A stretch of 39,740 bases of DNA, taken from assembly GCF_022414535.1 (NCBI RefSeq), contig NZ_JADWYM010000055.1, positions 1-39,740 on the forward strand, read 5' to 3'. A program made the position numbers and the translations under genes. Position 1 is the first letter of the stretch. Every line of letters begins with the position of its first letter. The stretch comes from Streptomyces sp. MUM 2J. Its GTDB lineage: Bacteria > Actinomycetota > Actinomycetes > Streptomycetales > Streptomycetaceae. The notes beneath the pieces were generated by a model. That model ran no database searches and had not been told where the DNA came from. It worked only from the letters and a program-made list of their open reading frames with translations. Below are positions 14,181 through 23,850 of the stretch, in pieces.

Positions 14181-15483
14181 GGCTTCCTCTCCTCCTCGGC
14201 CTGCTCGCCGCTTCCGCCTCGCCGGACTCCCCTGCCGCACCCGCCTCGTCGCTCGCGCCGGCCTTGCCCGAACCGGCGGCCCTGCCACCCCTGCCGGACC
14301 CGCCGCCGGGCTCGGGTGGCCGGTCGAACTCGTCGGTCACCCTGGGCGCCGCGTCCGTGTCCCCGCCGGCCCAGCGCACGATCAGCTCGCCGAGCGCGTC
14401 CTCCTGCTCCAGGGCGACGGCCTTCTCGCGGTACAGCTCCAGGAGGGCGAGGAAGCGTGCCACGACCGTGAGGGTGTCACCGGTGTCCTCCACCAGCGCC
14501 CGGAAGGTCGCCTCCCCGAGTTCCCTGAGGCGGGCGATGACGATCCCGGCCTGCTCCTGCACGCTGACCAGCGGCGCGTGGATGTGGTCGACGTACACCT
14601 GCGGTCTCGGCTTCGGCTGCATCGCCTTGACCGCGAGCCTGGCGAACCCCTCGGCACCGATGCTGATCACGACCTCGGGCAGCAGCTCGGCGTGCTCGGG
14701 TTCGAGCCCCACCGTACGGGGGTGGCGCAGGGCCTCGTCCTCCAGCCGGGCGCCGAAGATGTCGGCGATCCGCTTGTACGCCCGGTACTGCAGCAGCCGC
14801 GCGAACAGCAGGTCCCGCGCCTCCAGCAGGGCCAGGTCGGCCTCGTCCTCCACCTCGGCGGCGGGCAGCAGCCGGGCGGCCTTGAGGTCCAGCAGGGTGG
14901 CGGCGACGACCAGGAACTCGGTCGTCTCGTCCAGGTCCCAGTCCGGCCCCATCGCCCGGATGTGCGCCATGAACTCGTCGGTCACCTTCGACAGGGCGAC
15001 CTCGGTGACATCGAGACGGTGCTTGGAGATCAACTGGAGCAGCAGGTCGAAGGGGCCTTCGAAGTTGGCCAGCCGCACGGTGAAGACACCGTCGCCGGCG
15101 CCCTCCGGAGCGTCCGCGGACGGGAGGTCCGCGCGTGAGGCGCGGCAGGGCGCGGGGTCCTCGGGGGGCGTGGCGGGCGGGGAGCCGGCTGGAGGCGAGC
15201 CGCCGGACGGGGAGGCCTCGGACGGGGAGTGAGCGGGAGGCGGGTCCTCGGGCGGCGCCGCCAGCGGCGGCGCGGCGGGAATGTCTCGCTGCGCCTCCCG
15301 CGCGCCCGCCCGTCCCGGCTCGTGGCCGGCCTCGGACGGCGCCGCCCCGCCCGGGGCTTCACCCGCGGACGGCCCGGGCGGCGGAGGCGGCCCGGCCGGT
15401 GCAGGGTTGGCGCCCGGCCCCCGGCCCAGGGTGCGGCGGCGGCCGCGCGGGCCATCGGGGGCTGGGGCGTCGTTCGAGGTCAT
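14173..15483 (-). CDS. scpA: Segregation and condensation protein A
   Basis: ScpA is the kleisin that bridges SMC heads and recruits ScpB. The 436-residue protein is longer than the usual ~250-280 because of a ~135-residue Pro/Ala/Gly/Ser-rich, probably disordered head. The kleisin core begins at FTVRLANFEGPFDLLLQLI and continues with LDVTEVALSKVTDEFMAHI, EFLVVAATLLDLKAARLLP and LLFARLLQYRAYKRIAD. The C-terminal winged-helix part includes FLALLELYREKAVALEQED. A Gly/Arg/Ala-rich tail ends the protein. ATG at 15483 lies 18 bp after the RHH gene's stop. It belongs to the parA-like operon. Confidence 0.94.
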   Translation of the reverse strand: MTSNDAPAPDGPRGRRRTLGRGPGANPAPAGPPPPPGPSAGEAPGGAAPSEAGHEPGRAGAREAQRDIPAAPPLAAPPEDPPPAHSPSEASPSGGSPPAGSPPATPPEDPAPCRASRADLPSADAPEGAGDGVFTVRLANFEGPFDLLLQLISKHRLDVTEVALSKVTDEFMAHIRAMGPDWDLDETTEFLVVAATLLDLKAARLLPAAEVEDEADLALLEARDLLFARLLQYRAYKRIADIFGARLEDEALRHPRTVGLEPEHAELLPEVVISIGAEGFARLAVKAMQPKPRPQVYVDHIHAPLVSVQEQAGIVIARLRELGEATFRALVEDTGDTLTVVARFLALLELYREKAVALEQEDALGELIVRWAGGDTDAAPRVTDEFDRPPEPGGGSGRGGRAAGSGKAGASDEAGAAGESGEAEAASRPRRRGSRE

Positions 15484-15501
15484 GGCCCCCGAAGGGTATC
15501 G

Positions 15502-16098
15502 CTACCGCCCGCGGAGACGGCGTACGAGAATGCTGGCGTCGCCGCGGCTCTCCAGGTCGGCGAGGACGACGGCGACGGCCTCGCGGACGATGCGCCCGCG
15601 GTCGACGGCCAGGCCGTGCTCACCGCGCAGCACCAGGCGGGCGTGCTCCAGGTCCATGAGTTCCTCGGCGGAGACGTAGACCGTGATCTTCTCGTCGTGC
15701 CGCTCGCGCCCGCTGGGGCGCCGCGCACCGGCCCGTCCGCGCCGCCGCGGCTGCGCGGCGGTGCCAGAACCTTCCTGCTGGGACTGCTGGGACTGCTGCG
15801 CCGACTGGCGTCGCGCCGAGCGCTCGGCCGCCGTGCCCCGGCTGCGCGACTCGCCCGCCACCGGTGCCTCGGCGTCGGCCGCGACGTGCTCGACGCCGTC
15901 GCCGTCACCGGCCTGCGCGGGCACCGACTGCGGAGCGTCGTCGGACACGGTCGCCGCCGCGGCGTCGGCCTCCCCCGCCGGAGCGGGCACCCTGGCCTCA
16001 CCGCCTGCCTGGCGCCGGGGAGTGGACGGCTGGAGTGCCATTCCCCCTGTCGTACGGAAGAGTTCGTCGGCCCCCGGCAGACTCACTCGGCGTGACAC
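15502..16098 (-). CDS. Ribbon-helix-helix-like protein between parA-like and scpA
   Basis: The 198-residue protein has a ~130-residue low-complexity head rich in Ala, Glu, Gln and Arg (including QQSQQSQQEG and PRRRGRAGARR). A ~60-residue C-terminal domain follows: a strand KITVYVSAEEL, a helix LMDLEHARLVLRGEHG, then VDRGRIVREAVAVVLADLE. This strand-helix-helix pattern, with R(I/L)VREA in helix 2, resembles ribbon-helix-helix DNA-binding proteins. I read it as a possible partner of the neighbouring ParA-like ATPase, analogous to small RHH centromere-binding proteins of type Ib plasmids; this is inference. GTG at 16098 has GGGAGG about 10 nt upstream and overlaps the parA stop by 16 bases; GTG at 16086 or ATG at 16041 are alternatives. 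Confidence 0.8.
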   Translation of the reverse strand: MSRRVSLPGADELFRTTGGMALQPSTPRRQAGGEARVPAPAGEADAAAATVSDDAPQSVPAQAGDGDGVEHVAADAEAPVAGESRSRGTAAERSARRQSAQQSQQSQQEGSGTAAQPRRRGRAGARRPSGRERHDEKITVYVSAEELMDLEHARLVLRGEHGLAVDRGRIVREAVAVVLADLESRGDASILVRRLRGR

Positions 16099-17261
16099 CG
16101 GGCGAGCACCTCCCTGGCGAGCTGGCGATAGGCGGCGGCACCGACGGAGTTGGAGGCGTAGGTGGTGATCGGTTCACCGGCGACGGTGGTCTCCGGGAAG
16201 CGGACCGTGCGGCCGATGACCGTGTGGTAGACGTGATCGTCGAACGCCTCGACGACGCGCGCGAGCACCTCGCGGCTGTGCACCGTGCGGGAGTCGTACA
16301 TCGTCGCCAGGATCCCGTCGAGCTCCAGCTCCGGGTTGAGCCGCTCCTGGACCTTCTCGATGGTCTCCGTCAGCAGCGCGACGCCGCGCAGCGCGAAGAA
16401 CTCGCACTCCAGCGGAACGATCACCTTGTGCGCGGCGGTCAGGGCGTTGACGGTGAGCAGGCCGAGCGAGGGCTGGCAGTCGATGACGATGAAGTCGTAG
16501 TCGGGCAGCAGCGGCTTGAGGGCCCGCTGGAGCGTCGACTCGCGCGCGACCTCGCTCACCAGCTGGACCTCGGCGGCCGAGAGGTCGATGTTGCTCGGCA
16601 GCAGGTCCATGTTGGGGACCGCGGTCTTCAGCAGGACCTCGTCCGCGGACATGCCCCGCTCCATGAGCAGGTTGTAGACGGTGAGGTCGAGCTCCATCGG
16701 GTTGACACCGAGGCCCACCGACAGCGCGCCCTGCGGGTCGAAGTCCACGAGGAGCACGCGTCGGCCGTACTCCGCGAGCGCGGCACCCAGGTTGATGGTC
16801 GACGTCGTCTTGCCGACGCCGCCCTTCTGGTTGCACATCGCGATGATCTTCGCGGGGCCGTGGTCGGTCAGCGGGCCCGGGATCGGGAAGTACGGCAGCG
16901 GGCGACCGGTCGGGCCGATGCGCTCGCGGCGCTGACGCGCCGCGTCGGGCGCGAGGGTGGCCGCGTACTCGGGGTCGGGCTCGTACTCGGCGTCGGGGTC
17001 GTAGAAGTGCCCGTCGGGCAGTTCGTCGTAGTCGGCGAAGTGGTTGTGGGGCGCGCCACTTCCGTCGCCGGCCATGGCGTTCACGTGATGGCCATCCATG
17101 CTCTGGGGTGCTGACAGAGCCGTGTGGGGGCTGCCTTGGCTCTGGCGGGCTGCGAAGGTTCGGACAGCGACGGAGCCGACAGCCTCGAGCCCCGTGGGGC
17201 CCTGGCCCCGCGTAGGCGTTCCTGGTTGACCACCCCCGGGAGAAAATGTCGACTCATTCAC
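16083..17261 (-). CDS. ParA/Soj-like chromosome-partitioning ATPase (orphan)
   Basis: The 392-residue protein has a deviant Walker A motif NQKGGVGKTT (~144-153) with the signature lysine, LLVDFDPQGALSVGLG, a Walker B FIVIDCQPSLGLLTVNAL and the C-terminal ParA segment ITTYASNSVGAAAYRQLAREV. A ~135-residue acidic, disordered-looking head precedes the ATPase domain. This is not the oriC parAB pair: no parB follows. Instead an RHH-like gene and scpAB follow, as in the mycobacterial Rv1708-Rv1710 order. GTG at 17261 is chosen because a perfect anti-16S site AAGGAGGT sits 10 nt upstream (17272-17279). It is the first gene of the leftward operon to rluB and probably acts in positioning DNA or condensin. 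Confidence 0.92.
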   Translation of the reverse strand: MNESTFSPGGGQPGTPTRGQGPTGLEAVGSVAVRTFAARQSQGSPHTALSAPQSMDGHHVNAMAGDGSGAPHNHFADYDELPDGHFYDPDAEYEPDPEYAATLAPDAARQRRERIGPTGRPLPYFPIPGPLTDHGPAKIIAMCNQKGGVGKTTSTINLGAALAEYGRRVLLVDFDPQGALSVGLGVNPMELDLTVYNLLMERGMSADEVLLKTAVPNMDLLPSNIDLSAAEVQLVSEVARESTLQRALKPLLPDYDFIVIDCQPSLGLLTVNALTAAHKVIVPLECEFFALRGVALLTETIEKVQERLNPELELDGILATMYDSRTVHSREVLARVVEAFDDHVYHTVIGRTVRFPETTVAGEPITTYASNSVGAAAYRQLAREVLARCHAE

Positions 17262-17271
17262 AAGTCGTCTT

Positions 17272-17279
17272 ACCTCCTT
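17272..17279 (-). promoter_or_regulatory. Near-perfect Shine-Dalgarno site of the parA-like gene
   Basis: The minus strand reads AAGGAGGT, 10 nt before GTG at 17261. It decides the start against the longer frame reaching 17399 and suggests strong translation initiation. Confidence 0.8.
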
Positions 17280-17524
17280 GGTGACCAGGAAACTTCTAGA
17301 CAAGGTCAGCGTGGCACCATGCCGACGGTTGGCGACTCTATGGCGTGTCGGGCGTCCGCAGCAACACAATCCGCCGGACCCGGCCCGATGTGTCGGCAAT
17401 GAAACATCCCTCTGTCAAGGGCGTACGGCCGTCGCACCGCAGGTTTCACCGGTGTGCGAATCGGTTGAAGGGATACGTTCGAGGCGAGTTGGCCGAGAGC
17501 CGCAAAGTGACCATACACACATCT

Positions 17525-17553
17525 GGCCGGACCTTGTCGGGCAAGGTCCGGCC
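17525..17553. terminator. Second hairpin in the ald-parA gap
   Basis: A 12-bp perfect stem (17525-17536 with 17542-17553) encloses the loop tcggg. It is either a back-up terminator for ald or a structure at the end of an unrecognised short transcript. Confidence 0.55.
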
Positions 17554-17610
17554 GGATGAGCGGTGTTGACGAGTCTTGTTGACGTATCGCCTTTTGCCGC
17601 CGGATGACTT

Positions 17611-17636
17611 GATCCGGCCGGTGTGCCGGCCGGATC
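17611..17636 (-). terminator. Terminator of ald
   Basis: An 11-bp perfect stem (17611-17621 with 17626-17636) encloses the loop tgtg and begins 9 bp after the ald stop codon. Confidence 0.75.
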
Positions 17637-17644
17637 CACGGGGG

Positions 17645-18769
17645 TCAGCCGAGCAGGGTCTCCAACTCCACGTGCTCCAGGCCGTGGGCCTCGGCGACCT
17701 CGCGGTAAACCACCTTGCCGTCATGGGTGTTGAGGCCCCTGGCCAGCGCGGCGTCGCGGCGGAGCGCCTCCACCCAGCCGTTGTTCGCGAGCGAGACGAT
17801 GTACGGCATCGTCGCGTTGGTGAGCGCGTAGGTGGAGGTGTTGGGCACCGCGCCGGGCATGTTGGCGACGCAGTAGAAGACCGACCGGTGGACCTCGAAG
17901 GTCGGCTCGGCGTGCGTGGTGGGACGGGAGTCCTCGAAGCAGCCGCCCTGGTCGATCGCGATGTCGACAAGGACACTTCCGGGCTTCATCCGGGAGACCA
18001 GCTCGTTGGTGACCAGCTTCGGGGCCTTGGCGCCCGGTATGAGGACGGCGCCGATGACGAGGTCGGCCTCCAGGCAGGCCTTCTCCAGCTCGAAGGCGTT
18101 GGAGACGACGGTCTGGATCTTCGTGCCGAAGATCTTGTCCGCTTCCTTGAGCTTGTTGATGTCCTTGTCGAGCAGGGTCACGTGGAAGCCCATGCCGATG
18201 GCGATCTGTGCGGCGTTCCAGCCCGAGACGCCGCCCCCGATGACGACGGCCCGGCCGGCCTGCACACCGGGGACGCCGCCGGGCAGCACGCCGCGGCCGC
18301 CGGCCGCGCGCATCAGGTGGTACGCGCCGACCTGCGGGGCGAGGCGACCGGCCACCTCGGACATCGGGGCGAGCAGCGGCAGGGCGCGGCTGGGCAGCTC
18401 GACGGTCTCGTAGGCGATGGCCGTGGTGCCGGACTCCAGGAGGGCGTCGGTGCACTCCCTGGAGGCGGCCAGGTGCAGGTAGGTGAAGAGCGTCTGGTCC
18501 TTGCGGAGGCGGTGGTACTCCTCGGCGATGGGCTCCTTGACCTTCAGCAGCAGGTCGGCGGTGGCCCAGACCTCGTCGGCGGTGTCCAGGATGCCGGCGC
18601 CGGCGGCCACGTACTCGTCGTCCGTGATCGAGGAGCCGAGGCCGGCGCCGCGCTCGATGACGACCTGGTGGCCGTGGCGCACCAGCTCGTGCACACCGGC
18701 GGGGGTGATGGCCACCCGGAACTCGTTGTTCTTGACCTCGCGGGGGATGCCGACCTTCACGTCGATCAC
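17645..18769 (-). CDS. ald: Alanine dehydrogenase
   Basis: Ald reversibly deaminates L-alanine to pyruvate with NAD+, in nitrogen metabolism and during oxygen limitation or development. The 374-residue protein has the N-terminal KVGIPREVKNNEFRVAITPAG, the pyruvate-binding Lys/His regions (LLKVKEP, FTYLHLA), a Rossmann motif VVIGGGVSGWNAAQIAIGMG and VDIAIDQGGCFEDSRPTTH, followed by VANMPGAVPNTSTYAL, all typical. GTG at 18769 has AAGGA only 2-3 nt upstream; GTG at 18760 (VKVGIPRE) has better spacing to the same site, so the first three residues are uncertain. The gene stands alone, with hairpins behind it and a 144-bp upstream gap. Confidence 0.96.
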   Translation of the reverse strand: MIDVKVGIPREVKNNEFRVAITPAGVHELVRHGHQVVIERGAGLGSSITDDEYVAAGAGILDTADEVWATADLLLKVKEPIAEEYHRLRKDQTLFTYLHLAASRECTDALLESGTTAIAYETVELPSRALPLLAPMSEVAGRLAPQVGAYHLMRAAGGRGVLPGGVPGVQAGRAVVIGGGVSGWNAAQIAIGMGFHVTLLDKDINKLKEADKIFGTKIQTVVSNAFELEKACLEADLVIGAVLIPGAKAPKLVTNELVSRMKPGSVLVDIAIDQGGCFEDSRPTTHAEPTFEVHRSVFYCVANMPGAVPNTSTYALTNATMPYIVSLANNGWVEALRRDAALARGLNTHDGKVVYREVAEAHGLEHVELETLLG

Positions 18770-18907
18770 GGTCCTTGGCTCAGGGGATGTGGTGCATTAC
18801 AAGACATACCCAGACATGCGCGGCCGGACCGGGCACACCGGGAGACACCGCAGGAGAACGAGCGGTAGAGCCAGTTTAATGAAGGTGTTCCGCCTGTCTA
18901 GCCTTTC

Positions 18908-18918
18908 ATTGCATCAAT
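18908..18918. promoter_or_regulatory. Palindrome ATTG-CAT-CAAT upstream of ald, possible operator
   Basis: This short perfect inverted repeat lies in an AT-richer patch ~140 bp upstream of ald and overlaps the stop codon of the NB-ARC-like gene (18914-18916). Lrp/AsnC-family regulators control ald in several bacteria, but no such gene is in the window, so the assignment is only a suggestion. Confidence 0.25.
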
Positions 18919-20971
18919 CTTCAGTGGATGTACTACGGGTTTCGCAGGCGTTAGCGTCCTGTTCCGGCGCCGACCCGGGTTCCGGGGCCCGTTCTCCCAG
19001 CATGCGCCCGGCCGTGGCGCGGTGGATCGCGGCCGCCGGCGGGTCGCCGAGGTGGTCCAGGGTGTCGGCCAGCCTCAGATGCAGCGCGGCCTGGAGCCGG
19101 ACGTCATCGGCGTGCCGCGCCCACTCCACTGCCTCCTGGCAGGTGCGCAACGACTCCGCGGGCCGCCCCGCGTACTCCTGCACCCGGGCCAGCTCGCTCA
19201 GAGCCCGCGCCTGAGCCGGCACGTCACCGCGCCTGCGGTACGCGGCGACGGCCGCCCGCCAGTGCCGCAGCGCCTCGCCGTAGCGGCCCGCGTAGGTATG
19301 GGCAGCGGCGATACGGCCGTACAGCCGGGCGGCGTCCGCACTCTCGTCGCGGGCCAGCCGCCGGGCGAGCGCGCGGCCGAACCAGTCGGCGGCCCGGTCG
19401 TAGTCCCCGAGCTCCAGATGGGCCCCGCCCACGGATTCCATCGCGCGGCCGGTCGCATACGGGTCGTCCGCCTCACGTCCGGCGTCCAGCGCCGCCCGGT
19501 AGCGCGCCAGCGCCTCGGTCGTACGGCCGGTACGGGCGTCCAGGTCGCCGAGGTTCAGCAGGGCTGCGGCCCTCTCGCGGTGCAGACCGCGCCGCTCGGC
19601 CACGTCGAGGACGAGGCGGTGGATGCCGTACAGGTCGGGGGCGGCGGCCTGCGTACCGAAGTGCGCGACCATGGCCCTGACCAGCTGGGACATCAGCCGC
19701 CGGGCCAGAGTGTCGAGCTCTCCGTCGGCGACGGCGAGCCGGGCGGCCGCCAGCAGGGCGGGCCGCCGGACGAGCAGCCACTCCTCGGCCGCCCGGGGGC
19801 TCGGGAAGCGCAGCGAACGGGGCAGGCCCTGGAGTCTCTCCCGTGCCCCGGGGTTGTCCGTCTCGGTGATCGCCCGGCAGGACCGGAGCAACCGCACGGT
19901 CCGCTCCAGCATGCGGGCGCGGGCCAGCTGCACCTCGGCCGGCCGGTCCTGGGCCTCGGTGAGTGCCTTGAGCAGGGGGTGCAGGCAGCCCGGGACCTCG
20001 TACTGCGGCAGAGGCGAGTCCACGGTGCGCAGCAGGCCGAGGGCGACGAAGTCGTCGAGGGTGGTGCGGGCGCCGCTGACCGAGCAGCCGGCCAGGGCCG
20101 ACGCCGTGTGCGGGTCCACGTATCCGGCCGGGGCCAGCGCGAGCAGTCGCAGTATCCGCGCGGCCGGGGCGGGCAGCGCGGTGTAGGCGAGCCGGAAGGC
20201 CCGGGCCAGCGGGGTGCCCTCGTCGCCCTCGGCTCGCAGTTGCTTGGCGAGGTCGGCGACGGCGGACTTGGGGCGCGCCGCGAGCCAGCCGCCCGCCAGC
20301 ATCAGCGCGGCCGGCTGGGCCTGGCACTCCTCGGCGAGGCCCTCGGCCGCCCGCGGGTCGACGGTGACCCGGACCGAGCCGGTGTACCGGGACAGCAGCT
20401 CCAGGGCCGACTTGGTGTCCAGGCCGCCCAGGGTGCAGGGGCGGACGTCGCTGATGCCGGTCAGGGGGCCCGCGGAGACGGCGACGACGAGGCAGTCGGG
20501 GTTGTCCGGGAGCAGCGCGTCGACCTGCTCGGCCCCGGCCGCGTCGTCCAGCAGGAGCAGCGTCCTGCGGCCGGCGAGGGCGTCCCGCAGCGCGGCGGTC
20601 AGGTCGTCCTCGGCGGCCCCGGGCGGGATCGGCAGGTCGAGGGCGGCGAGCAGGTCCCGGGCGACGCGCTCCACCGGGACCGGGGTGCCGTCGGGGTCGC
20701 TCAGGCGTGCCCGCAGCGCGCCGTCGGGGTAGCGGTCGGACACCTGCCGGACCAGTTCCTCGGCGAGGGCCGTGCGGCCGGATCCAGGTCGGCCCGCGAC
20801 GAGCAGCACGCGCGCGCGGGGCGCCTTCCTCCCGGAGATGGTGTCGAGGCCGGCGCGTTCGATGTCGGCGCGCAGCTCCTTCAACTCCCGTGTACGGCCC
20901 AGGAACCGGTCCTCCGCGTCCGGGTGCCCCGACACCTGCACGCCGCCTGCGTCCACCGCCTGATCCGTCAC
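18914..20971 (-). CDS. NB-ARC-like ATPase with tetratricopeptide repeats
   Basis: The 685-residue protein has a nucleotide-binding domain followed by helical repeats, the layout of AfsR-like STAND proteins but without a DNA-binding SARP head. The segment DRFLGRTRELKELR leads into Walker A GRPGSGRT (60-67), where arginine (66) replaces the usual lysine, then Walker B RRTLLLLDDAAG. A winged-helix-like stretch ILRLLALAPAGYVDP follows. The C-terminal third has TPR-like units (AAALLNLGDLDARTG, GGAHLELGDYDRAADWFGRAL, LSELARVQEYAG, HLRLADTLDHLGDP). GTG at 20971 has GGGAG about 8 nt upstream; the longer frame is non-coding in character. A signalling role is inferred from architecture, and its ligand is unknown. 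Confidence 0.85.
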   Translation of the reverse strand: MTDQAVDAGGVQVSGHPDAEDRFLGRTRELKELRADIERAGLDTISGRKAPRARVLLVAGRPGSGRTALAEELVRQVSDRYPDGALRARLSDPDGTPVPVERVARDLLAALDLPIPPGAAEDDLTAALRDALAGRRTLLLLDDAAGAEQVDALLPDNPDCLVVAVSAGPLTGISDVRPCTLGGLDTKSALELLSRYTGSVRVTVDPRAAEGLAEECQAQPAALMLAGGWLAARPKSAVADLAKQLRAEGDEGTPLARAFRLAYTALPAPAARILRLLALAPAGYVDPHTASALAGCSVSGARTTLDDFVALGLLRTVDSPLPQYEVPGCLHPLLKALTEAQDRPAEVQLARARMLERTVRLLRSCRAITETDNPGARERLQGLPRSLRFPSPRAAEEWLLVRRPALLAAARLAVADGELDTLARRLMSQLVRAMVAHFGTQAAAPDLYGIHRLVLDVAERRGLHRERAAALLNLGDLDARTGRTTEALARYRAALDAGREADDPYATGRAMESVGGAHLELGDYDRAADWFGRALARRLARDESADAARLYGRIAAAHTYAGRYGEALRHWRAAVAAYRRRGDVPAQARALSELARVQEYAGRPAESLRTCQEAVEWARHADDVRLQAALHLRLADTLDHLGDPPAAAIHRATAGRMLGERAPEPGSAPEQDANACETRSTSTED

Positions 20972-21460
20972 GGGCCACACTCCCGTCCCACCGCGCGCAT
21001 AGCCCGCCGGGGCTCCGGCCGGGCGTCCGGTGCTGCGATTCGGGGAGAAGGTCCACCGGCTCGCGACGCCCGGCGCACCTTCCCGGTCACAGCACCAGTG
21101 CCCCGGCAGGCGACGTCCGCCCCGTCGCGACGCCAGGTGCGCTCCCCACGGCCCCGAGGGCGTGGAAGTGGCCCCTCTCGCCGCACCGCCCGAAACCCCG
21201 CGTACGTCCCCGTACGAGGGCTCCCGGCCGGCACTCCCCCAAGCTCTTCGAGCAAGGGGGGGGACCTCCGGAGCACGCACCGGACTGCGCTCCTTGACGG
21301 GCGAACACTGCCTGCCACGGCACGTGCAGAGCCTAGTTCACGCTCCGCAACGTCCCGGGTGGAGCGCGGCGGGGGCGTCGCCCGATCGGATCAGGCGATG
21401 GTCACACCAGCGGCGGGCGGGTGGCCACGCGTCGGAGGACGCCGGCCCGCCGGCGCGACG
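20972..21460. other. 489-bp intergenic region with a Streptomyces-type palindromic repeat
   Basis: No coding sequence is supported on either strand. In mycobacteria xerD lies near this position in the syntenic block; no tyrosine-recombinase motif (HxLRH, LGH, Y) is found here. The region holds a C5/G5 palindromic element (21236-21260) and upstream sequence for the NB-ARC-like gene. Confidence 0.5.
21236..21260. repeat. Intergenic palindrome of the CCCCCAAGCTC...GGGGG class
   Basis: The arms are CCCCC-AA-GCTC and GAGC-AA-GGGGG around the loop ttc, with an A/A internal mismatch. From memory this matches a small palindromic repeat scattered between Streptomyces genes. Only one copy is seen in this window. 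Confidence 0.6.
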
Positions 21461-22087
21461 TCACGCGTCGAAGGGCCGCGCCGGCCACGGCGCCAGGGCC
21501 GGCCGCAGCCCGTCGAGGCCGTCGCCGCCGCGCGCCGCCACCAGCGACAGGACACCGACGACGAGGCAGTTGTTGTGCAGCTCGCCCGCGAGCACGCCGC
21601 GCACCAGCTCCGTGACCGGCACACGGGTGATCTCCATGTCGGCCTCCTCGTGCTCCACCTCGAAGCGCTCGCCCTCCGCCTCGGACAGGCCCCGGGCCAG
21701 GAAGATCCGCACGGACTCGTCGCAGCCGCCGGGCGTGGTGTACACGTCGGTCAGCACCCGCCAGTCCTCGGCCTTGACGTGCGCCTCCTCGTACAGCTCG
21801 CGCTGGGCGGCGTGCAGCGGGTTCTCGCCGGGCACGTCGAGCAGCCCGGCGGGGATCTCCCACAGCTTCTGCCGCACCGGGTGACGGTACTGGTGGATGA
21901 CGATGGCGCGGTCCTCGTCGTCCAGGGCCAGGACGGCGACCGAACCCGGGTGCACCTGGTAGTCCCGGTGGACGACCGTGCCGTCGGGCATGACCACGTC
22001 GTCGGTGCGGACGGAGGTCTTGTTGCCCGTGAAGGGGGTCTCCGTGGCCCGGATCTCCCACTCCTCGGCGGTGTCCCTGATCGTCAT
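21461..22087 (-). CDS. NUDIX hydrolase, ADP-ribose pyrophosphatase (NudF-like)
   Basis: The 208-residue enzyme probably hydrolyses ADP-ribose or related sugar nucleotides to AMP. It has the ADPRase segments HRDYQVHPGSVAVLALDD and the Nudix box region AGLLDVPGENPLHAAQRELYEEAHV. The box deviates from GX5EX7REUXEEXGU: there is one extra residue between the Gly and the first Glu, and EEAHV lacks the terminal Gly; the metal-binding REXXEE core is intact. The downstream ADPRase marker TTPGGCDESVRIFLARGL is present. ATG at 22087 has GGAAGGG about 5 nt upstream. It follows pyrG as in mycobacteria (Rv1699-Rv1700), but a strong hairpin separates the two. Confidence 0.9.
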   Translation of the reverse strand: MTIRDTAEEWEIRATETPFTGNKTSVRTDDVVMPDGTVVHRDYQVHPGSVAVLALDDEDRAIVIHQYRHPVRQKLWEIPAGLLDVPGENPLHAAQRELYEEAHVKAEDWRVLTDVYTTPGGCDESVRIFLARGLSEAEGERFEVEHEEADMEITRVPVTELVRGVLAGELHNNCLVVGVLSLVAARGGDGLDGLRPALAPWPARPFDA

Positions 22088-22123
22088 GCTGCCCTTCCCC
22101 TGCCCTTCCACGTGCCCGGATGC

Positions 22124-22162
22124 GGCCGGGGCGCACACCAAGTGAATGGGTGCGCCCCGGCC
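22124..22162 (-). terminator. Terminator of pyrG
   Basis: A 12-bp perfect stem (22124-22135 with 22151-22162), plus one further pair inside, has a ~13-nt loop and starts 17 bp after the pyrG stop. It separates pyrG from the NUDIX gene. Confidence 0.75.
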
Positions 22163-22179
22163 ACCGTACAACTGGTGTG

Positions 22180-23850
<1,671 letters not shown>

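Larger units (their letters stand above)
17262..17644. other. 383-bp intergenic region between ald and the parA-like gene
   Basis: No gene is supported. Next to ald there are two separate GC-rich hairpins (17525-17553 and 17611-17636, listed separately). The part from 17280 to 17520 is less GC-rich and should contain the promoter of the parA-scpAB operon. I did not find a convincing -35/-10 pair, nor a parS site. Confidence 0.5.

Noticed and set aside
17440..17470. parS site near the parA-like gene
   Set aside because: GGTTTCACCGGTG resembles half of the parS consensus GTTTCACGTGAAAC, but the other half does not match.
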